This document shows positions 38,195 to 48,387 of a stretch of DNA of 64,000 nt, one piece after another (within the stretch, counting starts at the first letter, position 1; the number at the start of each line of letters is the position of its first letter). The DNA is taken from positions 3,906,001-3,970,000 of the forward strand of contig NC_090774.1 in the NCBI RefSeq assembly GCF_001761485.1. Reading direction: 5' to 3'. This stretch comes from Yarrowia lipolytica (Eukaryota > Ascomycota > Dipodascomycetes > Dipodascales). The notes under the pieces were generated by a model, which saw nothing but the letters and a program-made list of their open reading frames with translations, made no database searches and had not been told where the DNA came from. Made by a program: the position numbers and the translations under genes.

Positions 38195-39052
38195 ATGGAC
38201 TTACAAACATTGACAGCATCAGCCGTGGCGTCCACGCTCACTGAGATTGTGTTCCACCCGCTGGACACGGTGCTCACTCTGCATCAAACCAACACAGGCA
38301 ACAAATACATTCTGCCATGGCGTGCATACTGGAAGGGTCTGGTACCGTCCATTGCGCTCACCACCCCGGGGTTCATGATCTATATGGTCGCCTACCGTCA
38401 GAGCAAGGACTACCTGACCCCCTATCTCGGTGAATCGACACTAGCGAACTATGCCGTCTCGGGAGGAATCGCAGAGCTGCTGTCCTGCAGTATCTGGACG
38501 CCTCTGGACGTTCTCAAGGGTAGAATGCAGCTGGCACCATCGGGATACAAGACGATGGATCTCATAAAAGACATTTATCACAACGAAGGAGTGAGGGGAT
38601 TCTTCCGAGGCTACTGGATGGGTCTGGCGGTCTTCTTACCGCAGACAATTGTGTGGTGGGTGACTTACGAAGAATCCAAGAAGTGGTTTGAGAACAGAGA
38701 GAAGCCAGGAGAGGAGATTGGAGCCTTTGCTTACGGAGCTTCGTCTGCTGCTGCAACAATCACATCGTGTGCTTCTCTCAACCTGCTGTCTGTTCTCAAA
38801 ACTCGACAGCAGCTTGCTATGGCCAAGGAAGTGACTGCTCTTCGACCTGACGATCACCAGAGTATCTTCAGGGTGGCTCGAAACCTCATCAAGGACCATG
38901 GATTGTTCCGGGCCTGGTTCAAGGGTCTCCCTGTTCGACTAGCCCACCATCTCCCTGCCTCTGTATTTGGTATGATTCTTATGGAGAAGATGGCTCCAGA
39001 CACACAGCAGTCCCGAGATGAGAAGCGCCAGAAGGAGGAAGGCAAATTCTAA
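38195..39052 (+). CDS. Mitochondrial carrier family (SLC25) transporter, substrate unknown
   Basis: 285 residues from the ATG at 38195. An in-frame region upstream lacks carrier similarity. Three ~95-residue repeats are visible. The first has the signature as HPLDTVLTLHQ and the second as TPLDVLKGRMQ. In the third it is degenerate (LNLLSVLKTRQQ, lacking the Pro and the Asp). Helix-kinking and 'FFRGYW' / 'WFKGLPVRLAHHLPAS' segments fit the inner-membrane carrier fold. The degenerate third signature is also seen in some carriers of metabolites or cofactors. I cannot assign a substrate. The protein ends in a short basic-acidic tail (RDEKRQKEEGKF). Confidence 0.85.
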   Translation: MDLQTLTASAVASTLTEIVFHPLDTVLTLHQTNTGNKYILPWRAYWKGLVPSIALTTPGFMIYMVAYRQSKDYLTPYLGESTLANYAVSGGIAELLSCSIWTPLDVLKGRMQLAPSGYKTMDLIKDIYHNEGVRGFFRGYWMGLAVFLPQTIVWWVTYEESKKWFENREKPGEEIGAFAYGASSAAATITSCASLNLLSVLKTRQQLAMAKEVTALRPDDHQSIFRVARNLIKDHGLFRAWFKGLPVRLAHHLPASVFGMILMEKMAPDTQQSRDEKRQKEEGKF

Positions 39053-39449
39053 CCACATGAAACTACACGCAAGCACAGAATTATATAATATAGAGCCCTG
39101 TCTGACCAGGGCATAGACGCTCACTCCTGTACATATAACAGCATCTACAGTACAGGGCTTCACTTAATTGATATTGAATGAACAATCTTGTAATACATTA
39201 TCGAAAATTAACCCCAAGATCTCGAATAAAAACTCTCCGAAAGTTCTGCTTGACGCGAAGCTATTCTCCGATAGTGTTCCTTCCTGGCATGTTTCAATAG
39301 CCGGGTCCTTTTGTTATACACATTATCCCAATGCTACAGTAAGTTGCTTACAATACTGTACACTACATGTAGCTACTGTGTACGATGATGGAGTGGCACA
39401 AAATATATAAATATTCAGGTTATAGAGAAGAGAGGGTCTGCCAGCAGAC
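39053..39449. other. Convergent 3' flanks of the carrier and protease genes
   Basis: A/T-rich DNA with a GTAGCTAC word at 39369-39376. No gene. Confidence 0.5.
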
Positions 39450-40643
39450 TTAGTTGGGGAGAGGACCGGTGATCTCGACGTACTTATCCTCCTGTCCGGA
39501 GGCAGCCTGGGCAATAGACACCTGGTTATTGTCTAGGTCATAGACAGAGTAGATGGCTCGGAGGAAGGTGTCTCCGAACAGGTTGAGGTTGGACAGCTGG
39601 CCGGTAGACTCGGTGATACCAAAGATACAGAGACCAGAGGTATCAGAAGAGTCGAGGTAGGTAGCAGGAATAGTCATGTCCTTACCAGAGACCTTGATGG
39701 TCTTGCCAGAAAAGGTGTACTCCATGGAGAGCTTGCCAATGTCAGAGCAAGGAAGAGCAGAGATTCCCTGGCCCGCGTCGGTGAGCTTGATGCCAGCAGC
39801 CTGCACTTGGTTGATAACAGCGTCGTAGTTAGACTTGGTGAGGTAAGTGAGAGAGGTTCCAGAGTCGAGAACAACGTCCTCGCCCTCCAGAATGGTCTTG
39901 TCGCCGATCTTAGCCTTGTCACACTTGATGCCAAAGTGGCCCTGGGTGGTGATGGGGACAGTCTTGAGAGAACCGGAATATCGACCAGAGTTGTAAGCAC
40001 CAAAGGTGATCTCGGAGTTCTGCTTGTCACCGGGGAGACCAAAGGCCATGCCGTAGACGTTCTTCTTGATGACACCCTGCTCCTTCAGAAGAGCAGGAAA
40101 GTTGGGGTAGTGGCTTCGGGTGGCCTCGTCTGCGAGAGGTCCGATACCGAAGACAGAAACGTCACCAGAAGACTTATCACCAGTGCTGACACCAAACTGG
40201 AAGTCGGTAACCTTGGCCTCTCCGAGAGAAGCGTCATCTTTGTAGTAGTTACCGGAGGCATCTCCGATACCATACTGGATGTCAAAGTGCTCACCGGTGT
40301 CCTTGGAGTTCTGCGACTTCTTGGGGTTATAAGATCCGTACTTCGTGCACAGAGAAGGGTCGTTCTCGCAGTATATGGAGTCGGAGGAGAAGACCCAGAG
40401 ATCGGAAGAGCCGGTATCAATCTGGACAGTCACCTTCTGGCCACCTACCTTGATGTCGACGTTGTATGCCATGACTTCGTTGATCATTTCGACATTGATA
40501 CCCCCTCCAGCAGCGAAAGAGATACCCTTCTGGCCATCAGGGGCAGGGGCTCGAGACATGGGGACGGCCAGAAAGCCAGGGTTGGCAGGAGCGGCCAGAG
40601 CGAGGCAAGCGAAAGAGGCAACAGCGGCGAGAGAGAACTGCAT
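39450..40643 (-). CDS. Secreted pepsin-type aspartic protease (candidate acid extracellular protease AXP)
   Basis: 397 residues. Residues 1-17 (MQFSLAAVASFACLALA) are a signal peptide, followed by a short propeptide. Catalytic Asp 76 is in QIDTGSSDLWVF; the second catalytic Asp is in VVLDSGTSLTYL. The flap Tyr is in the FDIQYGIGDASG segment. The C-terminal GDTFLRAIYSVYDLDNNQVS is typical of the A1 family. No GPI signal is present, so the enzyme should be freely secreted and act at acid pH. The length agrees with what I recall for the Yarrowia lipolytica AXP precursor, whose expression is pH-regulated, but the genome has many paralogues, so I leave the symbol blank. Codon use is highly biased. 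Confidence 0.92.
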   Translation of the reverse strand: MQFSLAAVASFACLALAAPANPGFLAVPMSRAPAPDGQKGISFAAGGGINVEMINEVMAYNVDIKVGGQKVTVQIDTGSSDLWVFSSDSIYCENDPSLCTKYGSYNPKKSQNSKDTGEHFDIQYGIGDASGNYYKDDASLGEAKVTDFQFGVSTGDKSSGDVSVFGIGPLADEATRSHYPNFPALLKEQGVIKKNVYGMAFGLPGDKQNSEITFGAYNSGRYSGSLKTVPITTQGHFGIKCDKAKIGDKTILEGEDVVLDSGTSLTYLTKSNYDAVINQVQAAGIKLTDAGQGISALPCSDIGKLSMEYTFSGKTIKVSGKDMTIPATYLDSSDTSGLCIFGITESTGQLSNLNLFGDTFLRAIYSVYDLDNNQVSIAQAASGQEDKYVEITGPLPN

Positions 40644-41876
40644 AGTGGAGTAGGAGAAGAGGGAGAGGAGCCTGTTGGTGAAGACGTCTAGAGAGTGGGA
40701 TGATCTACTCTATTTATCTTCTGAATAGTTTCCAAAGATCGACTGCATATCTTGAGTTACATGGAGTGGGCTTCTACGAAGTGCTGCAGGAGTCACAGGG
40801 GGTTTCCAGCTATCCTCTGGTTTCACAAAGAGAAGCACGGCATCATAGGTGTGAAAGATATGGTTAGGCTTGTATCTTCAGCGAGATACAGTAAATGGCT
40901 CGTAGACAGCTAGCCTAGATGTTCATCATTGCGTCGATCGGGGCTGAGAACTTTAAGCACGGCTGTATGCGATGGTTGGCTAATGACTGCTCCCTGATAT
41001 AGGATAGTGACAATGTGGCCATTATTGTTATCTTGATGCTGGTGACAGTTATCTTGACTGTTCAGAAGGGAGTAGCGTTGGTTTCAGCTTCATATCTCTC
41101 TCTGGGCCGTATTATTGCGGGTATCAGCTGTCACATGTATCTGATGCGTAGTGCTGAACAATCGAACTCTGACTCGAGACAATAGTTCTCCACCCACTCT
41201 TTCTTCGAGTCTCAATGGTTTGCCTCCATGATGCAGGGAGAAGATAAGAGACGTTGGAGACGTTGTCTCCTTCGTTGGGCAATGGCATGAGGAAAGATGT
41301 GGGAGTAAGCATTGTCGAAGATTGCTCATCCTAAGGACCTGCTTAACTCGAGAACGTCTAAAATCACTCTCGAGGGCTACATATCAATTTCCCTGTTTTA
41401 GAAAGGCAGTCTAAAAAAACCCTATCCGATAGCGTTAGATGGTGAGACGCTTCTGTCGATATTAGAGGAAGTAGGCCGTAATGCGAGAATAATCGGCCTA
41501 TTGGCGGAGAGCTCTTCGCTCCAAGGGCATGCTGCCTCAGATAAGCATGCCGTTCCAATATCACGTCTGCAGTTTCAGAGTGAAAGCCTACAAGTATGTA
41601 CATGTTGCCATGGTTGGTGCCGTGCCAAGTCTTGATTGGGTCCTTGGCGGTAAAATGTGCAGGGTCCCCCAGGAACGGTTCCTGAAAGTGCCTCGGCATG
41701 CAGCTTGTTGATAACTCTCTGAAAAGCAACTTCATGACGTCAGATATGAGATTTTGGGATGTGATTGTGGATACAAGTAGAGAATATGCTGAAGATATGA
41801 GTTAGCGAGGACACATTCAAGACAAAGTTCGTTACCAGCCCCTTGGGTCGCTCCCCCCACTCTTTCGTTTCATCGG

Positions 41877-41883
41877 TATATAA
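41877..41883 (+). promoter_or_regulatory. TATA box ahead of the small ORF
   Basis: TATATAA lies 66 bp upstream of the ATG at 41949, with an ACAAACACAATACAAACACA leader between. Both spacing and leader resemble those of the GPI-protein gene at 11004-11083. Confidence 0.5.
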
Positions 41884-41948
41884 CGACGCATCTAACATGT
41901 ATGCCAGGTACGGATCCTGACAAGTGAGACAAACACAATACAAACACA

Positions 41949-42098
41949 ATGGAATACTCGTACAGTGGAAAGAATGATGGGGGACGGCACCAGGGGGTAC
42001 ACTTCAGGTGGAGAAACGGCATCGACCATACCTTTATGGGGTACATTAATTGGTTGTTTGACCTCGAAGATCAACAAAGAATCTCCAACTGCCCATGA
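41949..42098 (+). CDS. Candidate small gene, 49 residues, unknown
   Basis: A 49-codon frame with a TATA box at the right distance and an ACA-rich leader ending caaacacaATGG. The product is hydrophilic with aromatic residues (starts MEYSYSGKNDGGRHQG and contains GYINWLFDLEDQQR). It has no signal peptide or membrane span and I do not recognise it. The support is context only; it could equally be a leader peptide or a noncoding transcript. Confidence 0.35.
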   Translation: MEYSYSGKNDGGRHQGVHFRWRNGIDHTFMGYINWLFDLEDQQRISNCP

Positions 42099-43317
42099 CC
42101 ATCCACCGTTGAGTTTGTTGGTCAGTCAGACACAATCTGTGCTGTCCCCAATACCGCACATGCTGTACAGAAAACGCGCAGTTTCAGCAGGATATCTTAG
42201 AGACAGGTTTTCAATCCTTCGTTTATTTCGCTTTACGCCCCTTTGTGGTTCATTCCATTGCGGTAGTCGAGGCATGTATACTGTCCAAGTTTGTTTCAGA
42301 TTTTGAGCACCGTGTTTTGAATTAGCATCGCAGTCTCATTTGGCTGTCGTGTGTACTGTACGAGTTCTATGAGGATATGATGTTACCTGTTCCAAGCCAA
42401 GAATGAACCAATCTCACATGTTTGTCCAAGTGCGGATTTGTCTCACCTGGACCCCTGTCTTGGAATGTCTTGGTCATATTATTTGGCTCCTCTAGAAACC
42501 CGTTTGCGGGTAAGGAAGCAACCTGTGCATGTTGCATCACGGCCCGCACTGCCACTACAAGTACTGTACGGTAGAGGCAGTTGAGACAGGTCTATTGAGA
42601 TGGAATGGGTTTTGAAACAACAAATATACATTATAATTCTCTTTTTTTTTAATACATTCTGTCAGTTCGCCGAAGAAAAATACCTTAAGAATGTCATTTC
42701 TTGCTCGTCAAAGAGAGGTTGAAAAACATCATTGAACTTCAACTGAAGTGCTTCCATCTACAAGTTTTGTTTGGAAACAGAGAGAGACAAATCCCTTCCA
42801 GATACAAGTAGCTTTTGTTAAAGATAATTAGACCATGTACTGTATCATTAAAATAGGGACAGCAATCCCATGTTCCAGATACGTAACGAGAAAGTCATTC
42901 ATTAACGTGTTCACCATTTGAAACTTCCTAAGTGCGTTTATTATTACTGCTGTATCGAGTGTAGCAGATTTCTTTCGTTTTTTTTATGATTCCGTTTATT
43001 TCCATATGACTTTAGTTGAGTTTAGTTGATACCCGATGTGAAAACACCCTACACATTAACAATCTTGTGCTCATACATACTGTACTTGACTTCTGTTTCT
43101 CTACAGCATCAATGTTCACCAAATTTCAAATTTAGACGCGTAATACCACTCATGTGGTTAGGGTTAGCACGGATCTCTCAAACACGATCCCGAGTGCAAA
43201 TATCGCATTTTACACCTTTATTGCATTTAGTACAATATCTATATATATATAGACACCCTATCTTATCACTTACAGTACTTTCCTTACACTTGCTATCTTA
43301 CTGCACGTGTCACTGTG

Positions 43318-43333
43318 TTTTTTTTTTTTTTCT
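43318..43333 (+). repeat. T16 homopolymer
   Basis: Sixteen consecutive Ts in A/T-rich intergenic DNA. No RNA gene was found directly upstream. Confidence 0.9.
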
Positions 43334-43737
43334 GCATATACATTCATTTAATTATAACTTTGCTGTGAAAGAATAACCTTTGAAATGAATGTACGCTTAC
43401 ACGAATATTACTAATTAAACACGTTTAGTGTCATGGTCCAACTTGGCACGTACCTATTTCCAGTAAAAAAATCATAAAAAAACCTGGTTCAGTCCGTGTT
43501 GTATGTTGGTCCACATAGCTTCGCGTGTTTGTTCGTTCATCGGGAAAACGCCACTCCAGTCTCCAGTTCTCTAATCTCAATCCTTCCATTGCCCTCTTCG
43601 TTTGCATTGCCTTTGAAAATGTCTCCTTGTGGTTCTTCTTCGTCATTGGTTTGGTTCTGCGTCCCCTGTGGTGACTACGCGCCCTGCTACGCTGTTCTCT
43701 CGGTGGCCTCGGCCGCCTTTTACGCTTGCTACTGTGT

Positions 43738-43920
43738 CTACTCTCGCTCATCGTGAAGTGCTGGCGGTTGTCCATCGTAGAAACACATCTGGGCTTCCTT
43801 CAGGAATTGAAGCAAACCCTGTTGGACATGTCCCAGGGTGGCGTCGTCCCCTGAGTACCGGAGGGATCTCTCCATCTTCCAGATCCCATATGTTCTCACG
43901 GTGACTTCTGTGAAACCCAC
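43738..43920 (-). other. Possible minus-strand coding fragment in a GC-richer patch
   Basis: From the ATG near 43875 a 45-codon frame reads protein-like (MERSLRYSGDDATLGHVQQG, then LLQFLKEAQMCFYDGQ). Overlapping it in another minus frame is a basic, Arg/Lys-rich 114-codon frame (43431-43775). No splice sites or promoter tie them to a gene. It may be a small unknown gene on this strand or chance. Confidence 0.2.
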
Positions 43921-43958
43921 CAGATCTGAAGCAACGCCACCTTAACCGTGTCGACGTG

Positions 43959-43964
43959 ACGCGT
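43959..43964 (+). promoter_or_regulatory. MCB-like element (ACGCGT) in the DNA2 promoter
   Basis: ACGCGT within TGACGCGTCA, about 75 bp before the DNA2 ATG. MBF binds this core in yeasts and activates DNA-replication genes at G1/S. This is a sequence match plus an appropriate target gene. Confidence 0.5.
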
Positions 43965-44039
43965 CAGACACGCAGTGACACACAAATTGAAAAACATACA
44001 CACCTCACAACATTGATCTGATCCACGCCACCAAACAAC

Positions 44040-47000
44040 ATGTCGAGATATTTTCTGGGGTCTGTGCCCCAAGATGATCCGTCACCGGCTGCTGAAGAGG
44101 ACGAAGACCCGTCCTCCGACTGGTCGGCAGCCACACCCATAAGGCCAAGGGAAAACATCCCCAGTTCGGAACAGTACGAGTCCAGTGATGGCCACATTTC
44201 TTGCATTCTCTCCCCGCTAGACAGGAACATTGTGATCCCTGACCAGAGCGACGAGCCTCCGATTCCAGTGGTCCTTGATCCAACCGAAATCCTTCTGAGA
44301 CGCTACCGACCCGAATCATTCAACAACTCTGCCGCCAGCTCAGCGGCAAATTCCACAACGGTAAAGGCTTCTTCGGCTGGTTCAGATGCCAACGCCACAA
44401 GCAACTTCACCAACAACCTGGATCTCAACACGACAGTCATTGCAGACGATCCGTTCGTGGAGGCGGTGTGCTCTACGCCCAAGGGAAGGGACATTAGCGG
44501 ACGCTTTGAAGAGACTACACCAACAAGAGGTCCACCCGCTCCAAAGCCAGAAGAGTCTTACAAGTTGTCATCTTCACCGCCAAAGGCCACAGCTGAGAAG
44601 CCTTCCATAACCACCAGCATCGAGGGTTTGAGTAGTCAGCTTGATATCCTTGATGACTTGGATGACGACGATATTGATTTTGCATTGACCCAACATACCC
44701 AGAAAAAGAAGGAAGTCAAGTTAACACAACCTACCATTAAAAAGGAAACTGATATCCACGTTTTGAAGGACATTGAGGACCTAAAAAAAACGCGTGGGTC
44801 TCCCATTAAGCTTTCAAAAGCATCAATGGGGTCTAATATTAGGCCCCTGACTGAAGTCAAGAAGGTTGATGTCAAGTCATTCATTGACGACCTGGAGGAC
44901 GAAGACTTTGATAGTGATTTGGAACTCGAATTCACACAGGTTCGGGCCAAGAAGAAGCCGCGCCTTCAGACATCGAGATATAAGCTCGTCACTGACCATG
45001 TTATGTCTCAACGAACTCACAAGGAAAACGCCTTACCCGTGGAGATTGACTACAAACGAGACGATGTTCTGCGGTTCAGAATCGTCGAAGTGGAGGAAAG
45101 TTCGACTCAGATCGCTCTAGTTGTGGAGGACAGCAAGGCCCAGCAACACCGTGTTGCTTTGCGAGGTTGCTGGATGCGAGCAATACCTTGTGTGGGAGAC
45201 ATTTGTCATTTGATCGATGAGTCATCAAATGACGACATGGATCTCGATTTCGAGATGGATTTCGACTACATTGTGGACGACATGAAGGGCGATATGCTTT
45301 TTATTCTGAATCCTGACACTCTGGTGACCTGTACAGCCGTTGCTGAGGCCCACCAGTGCACTCGAAACGTGGTTCTGAAAGACAAAATGCAGGGACCGAG
45401 AGGAATCGGGTCTATTTTTGCACTCTTGGGTGTCATTATCCACGAGACCATCCAGATGTGCTTTGGAGCTGTGAGATACGACGCCGAGTTTGTGGAGTCA
45501 TGTGCTGAGACCGTTACCAAAGCAAACATGGATGGCATCATGCTCTCTGGTGAGAGTTTTGACTCTGTGTTTGCCAAAATCAAGGACCGACTACCGAACA
45601 TTGTGGAGTGGTTTAGAGAGTATATGCGTCAGACTCCCTCTGCAGTGGCGATTGAGAATCGAACAGGTAAGAAGAGAACTCTTGCTATCACCAAAGTTGT
45701 CGATGTTGAAGAAGAGATCTGGTCTCCGCGATACGGAATCAAGGGTAAGATCGATGCCACCATTGAAGTCCGGGAGGGAAACCACCGATACTTGGTTCCT
45801 CTGGAAGTCAAGACGGGAAAATCTACAACTCATATTCCCCACCGGTCGCAAACGGCGCTGTACACTCTCATGTTGCATGATCGGTACACTTGTCCCATCA
45901 ACTTTGGAGTTTTGTATTACTCTGCCACCTCTGAGACCCTTGTCATTCCAGCTGTCAAGGACGAAATTCATAACCTGCTTGCTATTCGAAACGAGGTTGC
46001 TAGCTTCATGCGACAAGGGTCTCGAGACATGCCTGACGTTATCTACGATCAAGGCCAGTGTGACCGGTGTTTCCAGAAGTCGGAATGTATGGTCTATTAC
46101 CGACTCTACGATACGTATTTGAAGGAGTATATGGGTGAAGATGGTGGAGCGACCGCCAACAAGGCCAGATTCTTGCAGGAGACCGAACATGTGACTGAGA
46201 AGGACTCTCAATTCTTTAACCACTGGGATGCCTTGCTGGCCAAGGAAGGAAGTGATACTGCAGTGCTCAAACGAGAGGTGTGGACCATGCTGTCCAAGGA
46301 TAGAGAAAGGGAAGGGAGGTGAGTATTGATGAGATTATGCTGCCTTTAATTTTACTAACAGAGATGTTTCTCAAGCCTTATTATTGACAACGTGGAGAAG
46401 AATGCCAATTCATTGTGGTACACGTTCAAGTCTCCTGATGGAAGCGAGATCCCCTATGCATCTGTCAACATTTCGCCGGGTGACCGAGTAGTCATTTCTG
46501 ATGAGGCTGGTCATTACTGTTTGGCTATGGGTACTCTGCTTGGCTCGTCTTCAGAGACTGTGCGATGTGCTCTTGATCGTCGACTTGAGTTCTCTCTGCA
46601 GAAACTCCAGGGTTTCAGATCCAACGACAACCAGGTTTTCCAGAGCATGCTGACCCACAGTTCTCAGAGCCATGAAGCCCCCATAGATTTTAGGTTTCGG
46701 GTTGATCGTGACGACTTCGCTTTTGGCCTGGGAGTTGCCCGTAACAACCTGTTTTCTCTGTTTGCCAAGCATCTCGGTACCGATGAGAGCCCCCAGAAGA
46801 TCGAGCAACTGCGTTCATGGATTGTTGATTTGGCACCCCCTCAGCCTGTTGCTGGAGAGCCCACTGTCAAACTCGGTCGACTCAATTCCGACCAGACTAG
46901 GGCTGTCCACCACATCCTGAACTCAAAGGATTACAGTCTTCTACTAGGAATGCCTGGAACCGGTAAGACCACCACCATTGCTGAGATTATCATGGAGCTG

Positions 47001-48257
47001 GTCAAGAACGGAAAGACTGTTCTCCTGAGTAGTTTCACTCATTCTGCTGTCGACAACATTTTGTTGAAGCTGATGCAGCACCCTTCATGTAACTTCGACA
47101 TGCTGAGATTGGGAAGCACCTCCAAAATTCACCCTGAGGTTGCGGAGCATTACGCAGCCAACAACCGACGGAACTACGAGACCCGAGAAGAGTTCGAGAA
47201 GCTTTTTCTTGCTCCTCCAGTTGTTGGTGCAACTGCCTTGGGTATTGGAGACTGGGTTCTTCAGGAGCGTCATTTCGATTACTGCATTGTTGATGAGGCC
47301 TCCCAAATCACCCTTCCTTTCTGCCTCGGTCCAATCCGCTATGCAGACAAGTTCGTTCTTGTTGGAGATCATTACCAGCTGACGCCCATTGTCAAGAATC
47401 CGGAAGCTGCTGGACTGCGAGAGTCTCTTTTCAAGATGCTATGTGACGCACATCCCACCCAGGTAGTTAATCTGGGTATTCAGTACCGAATGTGTGCTGA
47501 TATCATGTTGCTGTCCAACACTCTGATCTATGATGGCAAGCTGAAGTGTGGTAGTGACGAGGTGGCCAACCAATCTTTGGCTGTTCCTCAGCTCTCCAAA
47601 CTGCGTACTTTGTACGCCGATGGACTCCCCAATGGCGACTATCTAGGTCATGTTCTGGATCCCAAGCGGAAGGTTATCTTCCTCAACACGGATCTTGTTC
47701 CTGCGCAGGAAACTATTGCCGGCGATAGAATCCATAACCCCACTGAAGCTGTCATAGTGGGCCAGATTGTGGAGGCTCTTTGTCTGTGTGGCGTTGAAGA
47801 CTCACAGATTGGATGCATCTCGCAGTACAGAGCTCAGCTGAAACTTATCAACAAGGAGCTTGCCCTGCGAAGTGGCATCGAAGTTATGACCGCAGACAAG
47901 TTCCAGGGCCGAGACAAGGACTGCATTGTGGTGTCTCTCGTGCGGTCAAACAACGAGCAGCGAGTCGGTGATCTTCTCAAGGATTGGCGACGGCTCAATG
48001 TGGCCTTTACGCGATCTCGATCCAAGCTCATTGTCATTGGATCTCGAGCTACCCTTGAGTCGTTTGATCTTCTCAAGGAGTTCTTGCGTCTGATCGATGA
48101 CAATGGATGGATGTATTCGCTTCCAAAGGACTGTACTAAGATGTACAGCATTGTCAAACAGGGTACTTCCCCTAGAAAGAAGCAAAAGCGTGTTGGCCTG
48201 AGCCAGCGCTTGATCGATAACCGGCCTATCATGAAGAACATTCTTGAGGGTCTTTAG
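44040..48257 (+). CDS. DNA2: Dna2 nuclease-helicase (two exons)
   Basis: Exon 1 is 44040-46318 and exon 2 is 46364-48257, giving 1390 residues (yeast Dna2 has 1522). The N-terminal ~300 residues are disordered and acidic. The RecB-like nuclease follows, with the catalytic segment YGIKGKIDATIEVREGNHRY and LEVKTGK, and with iron-sulfur cysteines seen at CTAVAEAHQC and CDRCFQKSEC. Exon 2 holds the superfamily-1 helicase: Walker A LLGMPGTGKTTTIAEI, motif II VDEASQITLP, motif III GDHYQLTPIV, and motifs V-VI DKFQGRDKDCIVVSLVRSN and LNVAFTRSRSKLIVIGSRA. Dna2 trims long Okazaki flaps and resects double-strand breaks in the nucleus. The splice joins ...EREGR to CFSSLIIDNVE in frame. An MCB-like site is in the promoter. 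Confidence 0.94.
46319..46363 (+). other. DNA2 intron (45 nt) with tandem acceptors
   Basis: The donor is GTGAGT at 46319-46324 and the branch site CTAAC is at 46355-46359. Two AGs follow at 46360-46361 and 46362-46363 (CTAACAGAG). Exon 1 ends two bases into a codon, and only the second AG restores the helicase frame. Retention of the intron gives a stop at once (TGA at 46320-46322). Confidence 0.85.
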
Positions 48258-48387
48258 ATAATATATATTATTTCCATTCATTTAATTCTCAACTTGTCTA
48301 CTTATGGTTGGCTGCTGCTACTTGTAACTAATACATATATCAACACTGTCTTCATTCACGATTATACTCACTACGTAATTAGTTAGA

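Larger units (their letters stand above)
40644..43958. other. 3.3-kb region with no established gene
   Basis: This is the largest gene-poor stretch in the window. It holds the protease promoter, a 123-codon minus frame (41364-41735, not convincing), a TATA box plus 49-codon frame at 41877-42098 listed separately, long T runs (T16 at 43318-43333), an (AT)n tract near 43240, and a GC-richer patch at about 43560-43920 with several competing short frames. Confidence 0.5.

Noticed and set aside
41364-41735. 123-codon minus frame in the gap after the protease
   Set aside because: Weak composition, no promoter features, no recognisable domain.
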